Below the pieces are notes generated by a model that saw only the letters and a program-made list of their open reading frames with translations, was not told where the DNA came from and searched no databases. A DNA stretch of 57,957 nt from Banduia mediterranea (lineage in GTDB: Bacteria > Pseudomonadota > Gammaproteobacteria > Nevskiales > Nevskiaceae). Below, in pieces: positions 37,385 to 46,204 of the stretch; position 1 is the first letter of the stretch; every line of letters begins with the position of its first letter. The DNA lies in NCBI RefSeq assembly GCF_031846245.1, contig NZ_JAVRIC010000026.1:1-57957 (forward strand), in the 5' to 3' direction. Position numbers and translations under genes: made by a program.

Positions 37385-38505
37385 GCCGCATCGAAATTGT
37401 GCCGGTGAACTCACCGGCCGAGCTGGACCGTTTCATCAGATTGCCCATGCGCTTGTTTGCGAACGATCCGCAGTTCGTACCGCCGTTGCTGCTGGAGCGG
37501 CGCGAAGCCCTGTCACCGAAGAAGAATCCGTATTTTGCGCACGCCGAAAGCCAGTTCTGGCTGGCCTGCCGCGATGGGCAGGATGTCGGGCGTATCAGCG
37601 CACAGGTCGATCAACTGGTGAAGGATCCGGAGGTCGGCCATTTCGGCATGCTCGCGGCCGAAGACGACGCAGCGGTGTTCGCAGCCCTGTTCGAAGCCGC
37701 CGAGGCCTGGCTACGCGCACGCGGCAAGCGCCGCGTGATCGGGCCGTTCAGCCTGTCGATCAATGAGGAGACCGGTCTGCTGATCGACGGCTACGACACG
37801 CCGCCGGTGCTGATGATGCCGCACGATCCGCGCTATGCGCCGGCCCGCGTCGAGGAGCAGGGCTACGCCAAGGCCAAGGACGTGATCGCCTACATGTACG
37901 ACATCGAGCACGAGCTGCCGAAGGCGGCGCGCCGCATGATCGATCGGCGCAAGCCGGCGGCGATGAGCGTGCGCAACCTCGACAAGTCCCGCTACTACCA
38001 GGAGTTCGATACCGTCACCGCGATCTTCAACGACGCCTGGTCGGAAAACTGGGGCTTCGTGCCGTTCACCGAGGCCGAGATCGCGCACATGGCGAAGAGC
38101 CTCAAGCCGCTGATCGATCCGAAGTGGGTGGCGATCGTGGAAATGAACGGCGAAGCCGTCGGCTTCGGCATCACGCTGCCGAACCTCAACGAGCTGATTA
38201 CCGACTTCCACGGCAAGTTGCTGCCCTTCAATTGGGTCAAGTTGCTATGGCGGCTCAAGCGTGGCGTGCGCAGCGCGCGTGTGCCGCTGATGGGCATCCG
38301 CCGCAGTTTGAGCGGCAGCCTGATCGGCGGCATGGCGCCGTTTCTGGTCATCGATAAAATGCGCGAAGGCCTGCGCGCCGACGGTGTGCAGAAGGTCGAG
38401 CTGTCCTGGATCCTCGAAGACAATCTGGCGATGCGGCACATCATTGAGTCCTTGGGCGCCGACGCCTACAAGACCTATCGCCTCTACGAAAAAGTGCTCG
38501 CGTGA
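37381..38505 (+). CDS. GNAT-fold acyltransferase, candidate bacterial ceramide synthase
   Basis: A 374-residue protein of the acyl-CoA N-acyltransferase superfamily: FIRLPMRLFANDPQFVPPLLLERREALSPKKNPYF near the start, GKRRVIGPFSLSINEETGLLIDGYDTPPVLMMPH in the middle, and KVELSWILEDNLAMRHIIESLGADAYKTYRLYEK at the end, where the GNAT beta-strand pair lies. The Caulobacter ceramide synthase bCerS is a large GNAT-type protein of this general kind, and the serine palmitoyltransferase lies 8 kb away. I therefore propose that it N-acylates the sphingoid base. The family also occurs in bacteria without sphingolipids, so this is not certain. Confidence 0.7.
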   Translation: MSRIEIVPVNSPAELDRFIRLPMRLFANDPQFVPPLLLERREALSPKKNPYFAHAESQFWLACRDGQDVGRISAQVDQLVKDPEVGHFGMLAAEDDAAVFAALFEAAEAWLRARGKRRVIGPFSLSINEETGLLIDGYDTPPVLMMPHDPRYAPARVEEQGYAKAKDVIAYMYDIEHELPKAARRMIDRRKPAAMSVRNLDKSRYYQEFDTVTAIFNDAWSENWGFVPFTEAEIAHMAKSLKPLIDPKWVAIVEMNGEAVGFGITLPNLNELITDFHGKLLPFNWVKLLWRLKRGVRSARVPLMGIRRSLSGSLIGGMAPFLVIDKMREGLRADGVQKVELSWILEDNLAMRHIIESLGADAYKTYRLYEKVLA

Positions 38506-39302
38506 AGCCGTTGACGGCGCTGGTGCTGGCCGGTACACGCAGCGGTGGCGATCCAATGGCTGCCGCGGCCGACGTCGGCCACAAGGCGCTGATCGAAATT
38601 CACGGTCGCAGCATGATCGAACGCGTGGTCGCGGCCCTGGCGCAGTCGTCGTCGGTGGAGCGCATCATCATCGCGATCGATGCCCCCGATCTGTTGAGCG
38701 AACATCCGGAACTGCGCGCTGCGGCCGGCGACAAGTCGCTGACGCTGATGTCGACCGGCGAGGGCCCCAGCGCCACCGTCGCCGCCGCATTGCGCGGGGA
38801 AGGCACGCCGATGCTCGTCACCACTGCCGATCATGCTCTGCTGCAAGCGCAGTGGATCGACGAATTCCTCGCGGCCTGTCCTGCCGACGCCGATGCGGTG
38901 GTGGCGATGGCGCGCCGCGAACAGGTGCAAGCGGCGGTGCCGGACACGCAGCGCACCTATCTGCGCTTTACCGACGGCGAGTTTTCAGGCTGCAATCTGT
39001 TCCTGCTGGCACGGCCGGCGGCCAGCGACGTGGTCCGGTTCTGGCGTCAGCTCGAAAGCGAGCGCAAGAAGCCACTGAGGATGATCGGTCGGCTGGGTTG
39101 GCTGTTCGCGCTGCGTTATCGCTTCGGCAGGCTCGGTCTCGCCGCCGCCATCGAACGGCTGGGACGACTGGCGGGTGGAGCCAAACTGGCCATCGTCGAA
39201 ATGAACGACGGGCGTGCTGCCGTTGACGTGGACAAACCGCGGGATCTGGAACGGGTGCTGCGTTTGATCGCAGCAGATTCCGGAACGGACCTCAGGCGAT
39301 AA
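38502..39302 (+). CDS. MobA/NTP-transferase-like nucleotidyltransferase
   Basis: A 266-residue protein with a Rossmann-like NTP transferase start, LTALVLAGTRSGGDPMA (LAG-T/x-x-x-G), HKALIEIHGRSMIERVVAAL and PMLVTTADHALL (the metal-binding D). VDVDKPRDLERVL closes it, as in MobA/MobA-like cytidylyl- and guanylyltransferases. It probably activates a phosphorylated alcohol as a CDP derivative for the coupled CDP-alcohol phosphotransferase upstream. The GTG start overlaps the GNAT stop, and its last 11 bases overlap the convergent gene. Confidence 0.8.
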   Translation: MKPLTALVLAGTRSGGDPMAAAADVGHKALIEIHGRSMIERVVAALAQSSSVERIIIAIDAPDLLSEHPELRAAAGDKSLTLMSTGEGPSATVAAALRGEGTPMLVTTADHALLQAQWIDEFLAACPADADAVVAMARREQVQAAVPDTQRTYLRFTDGEFSGCNLFLLARPAASDVVRFWRQLESERKKPLRMIGRLGWLFALRYRFGRLGLAAAIERLGRLAGGAKLAIVEMNDGRAAVDVDKPRDLERVLRLIAADSGTDLRR

Positions 39303-40092
39303 GCGCGGCGGCCTGAGCGCCGCTGACATCGTTGTTGCCGAGCCAGCCCGCGGTCAGCGCGCGTGCACGCACCAGATCAGCCTGGAAGTCGAGTTCGCCC
39401 CACTGCAGACCTTCGATCAGGGCGGTACGCACGTCCGTGCCGGCCTTGGCGAGTTTGTGAATCGCCGACAGGTACCACAGGCCAGGACCTTCCGCAGTGC
39501 GCATCGTGCGTTCGATTTCGTCGACGAAGCAGGCGGCGCCGTCGGCGTCGAATCTCAGGAATCCGATCGATTCGCCGGTGACCTGCTCGGCGGCCAATGT
39601 CTTGCCGATGGCGCGCAGGCGATCACCCGCGGTTTCGACCTTCATGTCGTCGGAGTCGTAACGCGGCTTGCGGTCGATGGCCACCGTGATCGGTGCCGCC
39701 GGCGAGGCCACCAGTCGGCGGGCGATTTCCGCTTCGAACAGCGTGTCGCCATTGATCAGCAGGCAGCCGCCCTTGAATTCCTCGCGCACCATCCAGCAGC
39801 TGGCGAGATTGTCGGCGAGTTTGTAGAACGGATTGAACAGGGTGCGCACGCGCAGGCCGGCGGGTGTGATCCGGCGCAGCGCCTCTTCCACGAGATCGGC
39901 ACGAAATCCGGTGACCACGACGGTTTCGCGCAGGCCGACGGCGGCCAGGCCCTGCAACTGCCATTCGAGCATGCTGCGGCCACTGATATCGATCAGGCAC
40001 TTGGGCATCTGTTCGGTCAGTGGTAGCAGGCGGCTGCCTTGGCCGGCACTGAGAATGATCGCGCGTTCTGGTTTTTGCACGGACGGGGTCAT
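39292..40092 (-). CDS. LicC-like sugar-phosphate/choline-phosphate nucleotidyltransferase
   Basis: A 266-residue nucleotidyltransferase. AIILSAGQGSRLLPLTEQMPKCLIDISGRSMLEW is the NTP-binding start (G-x-G-x-R with PKxL), CLLINGDTLFEAEIARRL holds the metal Asp, and DRKPRYDSDDMKVE and GESIGFLRFDADGA follow. LicC-type enzymes make CDP-choline or related CDP-alcohols. It is on the opposite strand to the other nucleotidyltransferase and converges with it. Two different transferases beside two CDP-alcohol phosphotransferases suggest two activated head groups. Confidence 0.82.
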   Translation of the reverse strand: MTPSVQKPERAIILSAGQGSRLLPLTEQMPKCLIDISGRSMLEWQLQGLAAVGLRETVVVTGFRADLVEEALRRITPAGLRVRTLFNPFYKLADNLASCWMVREEFKGGCLLINGDTLFEAEIARRLVASPAAPITVAIDRKPRYDSDDMKVETAGDRLRAIGKTLAAEQVTGESIGFLRFDADGAACFVDEIERTMRTAEGPGLWYLSAIHKLAKAGTDVRTALIEGLQWGELDFQADLVRARALTAGWLGNNDVSGAQAAALIA

Positions 40093-40182
40093 CAGATCAA
40101 GGGTACGGAAGACTTCAAGTTTACATCCTTGTGAAAGCCAAGCGTAGCTGCGGCGAACGACGCCTGTCCGTGGCGGCCTTGC

Positions 40183-40836
40183 TTACGGACTGGCTGCACG
40201 CAGCTGCGACAGCGACAGCGACTCGGGCGGTATCGGTGGTTCCGGCGTTTGCCGCGCCAAGTGGGCGATGTGCTGGCTGCCGACTTCCAGTGCCGCGGTA
40301 TGCCAGGTCTGTCCGTCGAGCTGCGCGCTGCGGCCGTCGATGTCGAGAACGACCCGGTGCAGGCCGGCCAGGCCGGTCCCGTCCGCCTTGACGATCGCTT
40401 CCTTGCGCGTCCACAGGCGGGCGAAGCGATTCGGATCGTCGCCGGCCCAGGCCCGTTCGGCCTCGCTCAGGTAACGACGAAAAACAGAGGCCGTGCATGA
40501 GCCCGGTGCCTCGACGTCGACACCGAGCGGCCCGCTCGCCGACAGCCCGCACAAAACCAGCCCCTCGCAGTGCGAGATGCTGAAATCCAGGCCCAGACCC
40601 GGCAGCCGCGGTTTGGCCCTGGCCGGATAGTGCAGGGACGCCAGCACGTCCGGCGGATGGCCCAGGCGCCGGAGCCCTTCGAGCAGCAGGCGGCTGGCGA
40701 TCAGCGAGCGCTGGCGCGCGCGACGGTCCGGCCAGCCCAGAAGCTGGCTCCGGCGTGCTTCCGGCAAGGCGTCCAGCCATTCGAGCTGCAGCTTTTCGGG
40801 CAGAAACACTTCCGCAATCATCAGCGAGATCGGCAT
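40183..40836 (-). CDS. 4'-phosphopantetheinyl transferase (Sfp type)
   Basis: A 217-residue Sfp/Gsp-type enzyme. LDFSISHCEGLVLCGLSASG, then PLGVDVE, gives the Mg2+/CoA-binding D-x-E, and FARLWTRKEAIVKADGTGL is the W-x-x-KEA-x-x-K signature. It converts apo- to holo-carrier proteins by adding 4'-phosphopantetheine. The window has two carrier sites, the ACP at 46201-46476 and the C-terminal domain of the ligase at 42208-44190, and these are its likely substrates. It is divergent from the P450 gene across a 61-base AT-rich gap. Confidence 0.92.
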   Translation of the reverse strand: MPISLMIAEVFLPEKLQLEWLDALPEARRSQLLGWPDRRARQRSLIASRLLLEGLRRLGHPPDVLASLHYPARAKPRLPGLGLDFSISHCEGLVLCGLSASGPLGVDVEAPGSCTASVFRRYLSEAERAWAGDDPNRFARLWTRKEAIVKADGTGLAGLHRVVLDIDGRSAQLDGQTWHTAALEVGSQHIAHLARQTPEPPIPPESLSLSQLRAASP

Positions 40837-40855
40837 GATCGGCCTACGCGTTTCG

Positions 40856-40876
40856 TCGAATTATCATAAGATTCGA
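40856..40876. promoter_or_regulatory. Candidate operator between phosphopantetheinyl transferase and P450 genes
   Basis: TCGAAT (40856-40861) and ATTCGA (40871-40876) form an inverted repeat with a 9-base AT-rich spacer in a divergent intergenic region. It fits the size of a dimeric regulator site. No regulator gene is adjacent. Confidence 0.4.
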
Positions 40877-40897
40877 AAAAAAGTTGTATAGGCAACT

Positions 40898-42199
40898 ATG
40901 GACCCGGTCAGCAAAATTCAACTGGCGCCGAATCCTCCGCAACGGCACGATCTGGATGCCGATGGCGAAAGCCTGCGCCTGTTGCAGGCCTGGCTGCCAC
41001 GTTACGGGAATATCTGCCGGGTTTCCCCCCTTACCCGAACCCGGGATGCGCTGGTCATTCACCACCCCGACGATATCCGCCAGGTACTGCTGGTCAACCG
41101 TGCCAACTACACCAAGGGCGTGGGTCTGGAGCGGGTTCGCATGCTGCTCGGCAACGGCTTGATCGTCAGTGACGGCGCGTTGTGGATGCGGCAGCGAAGG
41201 ATGATGCAGCCGCTGTTTCACAGCCAGGTGTTGCGCGGCTTCTCCGAGCTGATCCGGCGGGAGAATCTGGCCCTGGTCGAACGCTGGGCCGAGGTGGCGG
41301 CGCGCGGCGAATCCATAAACCTGACGCGCGAGCTCAGCGAGCTCACGCTGGCCATCGTGCTGCGCTCCCTGATCAGCAGCGATCTGGACCGGCTGATCGA
41401 CGCGCACGGTGAAAATCCGTTCGCGCTGCTGACGCGGCAAAGCCGGCGCGATCTCGCGTTCGCTGCACAGTTTCGTGCGCTGGTGCCTCTGGTGCGGGAG
41501 ACGATCGAACGGCGGCGCCGGGAAGGGCGTATCGAACACGATTTCCTGTCGATGATGATGGAGACCCGCGATCGCGATACCGGCGAGGCGATGCCGGATC
41601 GCGCCCTGCTCGACGAGATCATGTCGCTGATCGTTGCCGGCCACGAAACCACGGCCAGCACGCTCAACTGGACCTGGTATCTGCTGTCGCAGCACCCGGA
41701 CGTCGAGGCCGGGCTCCATCGAACGGCGGACGCGCTAGCGCCGGAGCTGAGCGCATCCGAGGCGGCGAAGCTGCCGGAGGTGGCGCAGATACTGGAGGAA
41801 GCCCTGAGGCTGTATCCGCCCGTCTGGCTGTTCAGCCGCCGCGCCCTGCGCGACGACAGCATCGGCGCCTACGCTGTGCCGGCGGGCACCGACATCTTCA
41901 TCTGCCCTTATCTGCTGCACCGTGATCCTGCGCACTGGCACGAGCCGGAGGTATTCCAGCCGCGGCGTTTCGCCCCTGAGGAGGCGACCGACCGGCACCG
42001 CTTTGCCTTCCTGCCGTTCTCGGCCGGCCCGCGGCATTGCATCGGTGAAGGCTTCGCCATGTCGGAAATGGCGGCGCATCTGATCCTGGTTGCCCGCCGA
42101 TTGCGGTTAGAATATTGCGGTTCCACCACACCGGAACCCGAATTCCTGATTAATCTACGCACGCGCCAGGACCTGCAGATGCGGCCGGTGGCGCGTTGA
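40898..42199 (+). CDS. Cytochrome P450
   Basis: A 433-residue P450. The oxygen-activation segment is MSLIVAGHETTASTLNW in the I helix, the K-helix ExxR is in LEEALRLYPPVW, and the heme loop FLPFSAGPRHCIGEGFA has the ligand Cys at about residue 381. The acid-alcohol pair (E-T-T) indicates a redox-partner-driven monooxygenase, not the peroxygenase type used by Sphingomonas for fatty-acid hydroxylation. No ferredoxin or reductase gene is nearby. Followed within nine bases by a fatty-acyl ligase fused to a carrier domain, so a carrier-bound or lipid acyl chain is the probable substrate. Confidence 0.93.
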   Translation: MDPVSKIQLAPNPPQRHDLDADGESLRLLQAWLPRYGNICRVSPLTRTRDALVIHHPDDIRQVLLVNRANYTKGVGLERVRMLLGNGLIVSDGALWMRQRRMMQPLFHSQVLRGFSELIRRENLALVERWAEVAARGESINLTRELSELTLAIVLRSLISSDLDRLIDAHGENPFALLTRQSRRDLAFAAQFRALVPLVRETIERRRREGRIEHDFLSMMMETRDRDTGEAMPDRALLDEIMSLIVAGHETTASTLNWTWYLLSQHPDVEAGLHRTADALAPELSASEAAKLPEVAQILEEALRLYPPVWLFSRRALRDDSIGAYAVPAGTDIFICPYLLHRDPAHWHEPEVFQPRRFAPEEATDRHRFAFLPFSAGPRHCIGEGFAMSEMAAHLILVARRLRLEYCGSTTPEPEFLINLRTRQDLQMRPVAR

Positions 42200-42207
42200 G
42201 AAACTGC

Positions 42208-44190
42208 ATGCCGCGATTCCAGACCCTAGTCTCGGCGTTGGACGCCAATGGGCGCGACGACCGGGAAATCGTGTTCGTCGACGCCGAGGACAATCAGCGC
42301 ACGCTGAGCTTCGCGCGGCTGCGCCAGCGCGCCCTGGGCGTGCTCGGCGCCCTGCAAGGCCGCGATATTCGGGCAGGTGACGCCATGATTCTGTTCGTGG
42401 CCGACAACGAGCGATTGCTGGAAATGTTCTGGGCCTGCCTGCTCGGCGGCATCATCCCGGTGCCGCTGGCGGCCGGCAGCGGCGACGAAAACCGGCGCAA
42501 GCTGTTTCGGGTTTTCGCCCAGTTCGAGCGGGCATGGGTCTACAGCGATGCGCACACGCTGGAACGCTTGCAGGCGTCCGCCGCCGCGCGGGAACCCGAT
42601 GATGGCGGCCGGGCACTGTTCGCGCGCGCCCTGATTCACGCGCAGCTGGATATTGTCGGGGCGCCGGGCCGGCCGCTGGATCCGGCCCCTGGGGATCTGG
42701 CCTTCATCCAGTATTCCTCGGGTTCCACCAGCGAGCCCAAGGGCGTGATGCTGAGCCACGGCAATGTCTGCGCGAATATCGGTTCGATCCGCGAAGCCGC
42801 GGCGTTCACTGACCGCGACATCGCCTTGAGCTGGATGCCGCTGTCGCACGACATGGGTTTGATCGGCTTTCATCTGAACATGCTGGCTTGCGGCGTGAGC
42901 CACCTGATCATGCGCACCGATCTGTTCGCGCGCCGGCCGCTGCTGTGGCTGGAACTGGCGAGCCGGCGCCGCGCCACGGTGCTGTGTTCGCCCAACTTCG
43001 GCTATCAGCACTACCTCAAGCAGTACGAGGCGAAGCGCCCGACAGGGCTGGACCTGTCGGCGGTGCGACTGATCTTCAACGGAGCGGAGCCGATTTCCGC
43101 TGAACTGTGCCATCGCTTCGTCGAGACCCTGGCGCCGCACGGCCTGAATCCGCACAGCATGTTCACGGTCTACGGTCTGGCCGAAGCCAGTCTGGCCGTG
43201 AGCTTTCCGCGCCCCGGCGCGGCGACCGAGGTGCTGTATCTGGACCGCTCGTCTCTGAAGATCGGTGAGGTGGCCACGACGGTGGAGGCGAGTCATGTTC
43301 ACGCCGCCGCATTCGTCAAACTCGGGCGGGCCGTGCCGGGAACACAGCTGCGCGTGGTCGACGACGCCGGTCGGGCCTGCGCGGTGCGTGCACCCGGGCA
43401 CGTGCAGATTCGTGGCGCCAATGTCACCGCCGGCTACCACGGCGACGAGGCCGCCAGCGCGTCGGCTCGTGCCGCCGATGGCTGGCTGGACACCGGCGAC
43501 ATCGGACTGATTGACGAGGGGCAACTGGTCATCACCGGCCGCGCCAAGGACATCATTTTCATCGGCGGCCAGAACTACTATCCGCACGACCTGGAACGCA
43601 TCGCCGAAAGCGTGCCCGGCATCGAGACCAACAAGGTAGCGGCGGTCGGTGTGCGTCGCGGCGACGCCGAGGCGCTCGTGTTGTTCGTGCTGCACCGTGC
43701 GCCCGCCGCCGATCTGGTGCCCACGGCGCTGGCGTTGCGGCGCGCGATCAATCTCCAGACCGGTCTGGAGGTGGCCCAGGTGCTGCCGGTGGCGCGTATG
43801 CCCAAAACCACCAGCGGAAAGTTGCAACGCTATGCCCTGGCCAGGGCGTTCGAACGGGGCGAATTCGACGCAGTGATGACTGAACTGGAGCCGCTGATGG
43901 CGGTGGGTCCGGGAACTGCGGATCCACGGATCGAAGACCCTGCAAATTCTGCATGCCTGCAAAATTTGTTGACGATTTGTGCGCAAGTGATCCCCGATCG
44001 GGACATCGCGGCCGATACCAATTTGCTCGAGATCAATCTCAGCTCACTGAGCCTGGCGCGCCTTCACGAGGCGATCGATCTGGCTTATCCGCAGCGTGTC
44101 GAGGTCGTCGACCTGTTCGATCACCCGAGTCTTCGAGCCTTGGCAAGGTTTCTGGATGCCTCGGGACGAGTGGGAATCAGCGCCGATTGA
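42208..44190 (+). CDS. Fatty-acyl-AMP ligase fused to a C-terminal acyl carrier domain
   Basis: A 660-residue protein from the ATG at 42208; a TTG at 42196 overlapping the P450 stop is an alternative. Residues 1-560 are an adenylate-forming ligase: IQYSSGSTSEPKGVMLSHGN (ATP loop), LSWMPLSHDMGLIGFHL (a hallmark of the FAAL branch), GLAEASLAVSF and DGWLDTGDIG. Residues about 585-655 are a carrier domain with TNLLEINLSSLSLARLHE, where the central Ser of LSSLS would carry phosphopantetheine. The enzyme could activate a fatty acid and load it onto its own carrier domain, perhaps as substrate for the P450. Confidence 0.9.
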   Translation: MPRFQTLVSALDANGRDDREIVFVDAEDNQRTLSFARLRQRALGVLGALQGRDIRAGDAMILFVADNERLLEMFWACLLGGIIPVPLAAGSGDENRRKLFRVFAQFERAWVYSDAHTLERLQASAAAREPDDGGRALFARALIHAQLDIVGAPGRPLDPAPGDLAFIQYSSGSTSEPKGVMLSHGNVCANIGSIREAAAFTDRDIALSWMPLSHDMGLIGFHLNMLACGVSHLIMRTDLFARRPLLWLELASRRRATVLCSPNFGYQHYLKQYEAKRPTGLDLSAVRLIFNGAEPISAELCHRFVETLAPHGLNPHSMFTVYGLAEASLAVSFPRPGAATEVLYLDRSSLKIGEVATTVEASHVHAAAFVKLGRAVPGTQLRVVDDAGRACAVRAPGHVQIRGANVTAGYHGDEAASASARAADGWLDTGDIGLIDEGQLVITGRAKDIIFIGGQNYYPHDLERIAESVPGIETNKVAAVGVRRGDAEALVLFVLHRAPAADLVPTALALRRAINLQTGLEVAQVLPVARMPKTTSGKLQRYALARAFERGEFDAVMTELEPLMAVGPGTADPRIEDPANSACLQNLLTICAQVIPDRDIAADTNLLEINLSSLSLARLHEAIDLAYPQRVEVVDLFDHPSLRALARFLDASGRVGISAD

Positions 44191-44263
44191 ACCTTTCCGG
44201 TCGGTGACGATCACAATGTCGCCCACGGGAAATCGCGGGTACCCTATAAACACGACACAATTC

Positions 44264-44292
44264 TTGCATTGAAGTTGCGCGAGCATTACATT
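44264..44292 (+). promoter_or_regulatory. Candidate sigma-70 promoter for the ligase-ACP-SPT operon
   Basis: TTGCAT (44264-44269) and TACATT (44287-44292) are separated by 17 bases in a 180-base gap that is more AT-rich than its surroundings. It lies 80 bases upstream of the second fatty-acyl ligase. Confidence 0.5.
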
Positions 44293-44371
44293 TTTGCGCG
44301 ATTTCAAGCGTTCGGGGGGACGTCTTAATGTCGACAGGAGCCGGTTCGGGGATGTTTTTGTGAAAGAAGAA

Positions 44372-46204
44372 ATGCAGCAGGATCGGGGTCACGCGGTGAA
44401 GACAGTTCTTCCCGGGGGCGCTCCTACAGCGACGATCAGTGGAATTCCGCTGCGCAGCGCCGACTTCTCGACGCTGGCAGAGGCATTGGACTATGCGGCG
44501 CAAGGCGAGGCCGGGTTCAACTTCTACGACGGTCGTGGTGAACTCTCCGTGGCTTTGCCCTATCGCGAGCTGCGCAGCCGCGCCCGGGCGCTGGCGCTGC
44601 GCCTGGCGCGCTGGGAGCGCGGTCAGCGCGTGGCGCTGGTGGCCCACACCCACCCCGACTTCGCCGTGATGTTCTACGCTTGCCAGTATGCGGGCCTGGT
44701 GCCGGTGCCGGTGCCGGCCTCGGTGCATCTGGGCGGCCATGAAGCCTATGTGCGCCATCTGCGCCAGCTGGTTGGCGATTGCCAAGCCGTGGCCGCTTTT
44801 GCGCCTTCCGAGTTCATCGGCTTTCTGAGCGAGGCCACGACCGGTCTGCCGATGGCGCTGACCGGCACGATGGACGACTTCATGGCGCTCGAGGCGCTGG
44901 ACGAGCTGCCCGCGCCGCCGGCTCCGTCGGAGCTGGCCTATCTGCAGTACACCTCGGGCAGCACGCGTTTTCCGCGCGGTACGATGATTCCGCAGTCCGC
45001 GGTGATGGCCAATCTGCATGCCATCTTCAACGACGGCTTTCCGCTCGACGAGAACGACCGCTTCTGCTCCTGGCTCCCGTTCTATCACGACATGGGACTG
45101 GTCGGCATCGTGCTCGGCTGCGTCGCCATGCAGCGCTCCGTGGACTATCTGCCGACGCGCGATTTCGCGATGCGTCCGCGCGTTTGGCTCAAGCTGATTT
45201 CACGCAATCGCAGCACGATCTCGTTCAGCCCGCCGTTCGGATATACCTTGTGCGCACGCCGTCTGCGGCCGGCCGACATCACGGCCCTGGACCTGTCCGC
45301 CTGGCGCGTGGCCGGTGTCGGTGCCGAGATGATTCACCCGGATTCGCTGAGCCATTTCGCCGAGGTTCTGGCGCCGGCCGGTTTCCGCGCCACGGCCTTC
45401 CTGCCGTGCTACGGCATGGCCGAGTGCGCGCTCGCGGTGAGCTTTTCGCCAGTGGCGGCGGGGGCCAGCAGCGATTGCGTGGACATCGAGCGGCTGTCCG
45501 GCGAGGCGCAGGCGCATCCGCTGGACGCCGCCGATTCCCAGGGGCGTAGCCGTGCGTTCATCAACTGCGGCAAACCCTTGCCCGGTTTCGAAGTCGAGGT
45601 TCGTGACCCGCAGGGTCTGCCGTTGACGGATCGTCATGTCGGCCAGGTCTACCTGCGTGGAGCCAGCGTGATGTCGGGTTACTTCGGCAACCCGGAGGCG
45701 ACACGGGACGTGCTCTCCGAAGACGGCTGGCTCAATACTGGTGATCTTGGCTATCGCGTCGACGGCAAGCTGCACATCACCGGTCGTGCCAAGGACCTGA
45801 TGATCATCAAGGGCCGCAACATCTGGCCGCAGGATCTTGAGCATCTCGCCGAGCAGCAGCCGGAGGTTCGCCCCACCGACGCCTCGGCGTTCTCGGTCGC
45901 CGGTGCCGATGAAAATGAAATCGCAGTGCTGGTCGTGCAGTGCCGGGTGACCGATCCCCAGGCGCTCGCGGCGCTGGCCGGGCGGCTGCAGGAGGGCATC
46001 TCCGCCGAGTTCGGCATTCAGTGCCTGATCGAACTGGTGCCGCCGCATACCTTGCCGAGAACCTCCTCCGGCAAGCTGTCGCGTAGCCGGGCACGCAATG
46101 AGTTCCTGGAGCGTCATACCGACGAGCGCCTGAAGGAATCTCCGCGCTTCCTCGTGAGCGTAGGGCGAAGGACGGCGGCCAAGTCTTCGGCAGCGGTTTC
46201 GTGA
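44372..46204 (+). CDS. Fatty-acyl-AMP ligase / acyl-ACP synthetase for sphingolipid synthesis
   Basis: A 610-residue adenylate-forming enzyme from the ATG at 44372 (an in-frame GTG at 44360 with an upstream GGGGA is possible). LQYTSGSTRFPRGTMIPQSA is the ATP loop, FCSWLPFYHDMGLVGIVLG the FAAL signature, GMAECALAVSFSP and DGWLNTGDLGYRVDGKL the AMP-binding blocks, and RTSSGKLSRSRAR the C-terminal Lys loop. The stop overlaps the ACP start by four bases. In Caulobacter an acyl-ACP synthetase encoded with acp and spt is required for ceramide synthesis, so I infer that this one charges the neighbouring ACP with a fatty acid for the first condensation. Confidence 0.9.
   Translation: MQQDRGHAVKTVLPGGAPTATISGIPLRSADFSTLAEALDYAAQGEAGFNFYDGRGELSVALPYRELRSRARALALRLARWERGQRVALVAHTHPDFAVMFYACQYAGLVPVPVPASVHLGGHEAYVRHLRQLVGDCQAVAAFAPSEFIGFLSEATTGLPMALTGTMDDFMALEALDELPAPPAPSELAYLQYTSGSTRFPRGTMIPQSAVMANLHAIFNDGFPLDENDRFCSWLPFYHDMGLVGIVLGCVAMQRSVDYLPTRDFAMRPRVWLKLISRNRSTISFSPPFGYTLCARRLRPADITALDLSAWRVAGVGAEMIHPDSLSHFAEVLAPAGFRATAFLPCYGMAECALAVSFSPVAAGASSDCVDIERLSGEAQAHPLDAADSQGRSRAFINCGKPLPGFEVEVRDPQGLPLTDRHVGQVYLRGASVMSGYFGNPEATRDVLSEDGWLNTGDLGYRVDGKLHITGRAKDLMIIKGRNIWPQDLEHLAEQQPEVRPTDASAFSVAGADENEIAVLVVQCRVTDPQALAALAGRLQEGISAEFGIQCLIELVPPHTLPRTSSGKLSRSRARNEFLERHTDERLKESPRFLVSVGRRTAAKSSAAVS

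Noticed and set aside
40898-42199. Peroxygenase-type P450 (CYP152) as used by Sphingomonas
   Set aside because: The I-helix acid-alcohol pair (AGHETT) is intact, which points to a redox-partner-dependent monooxygenase.
42226-43986. 586-codon open frame opposite the ligase-carrier gene
   Set aside because: Same antisense pattern; the plus strand encodes an unmistakable adenylate-forming enzyme.
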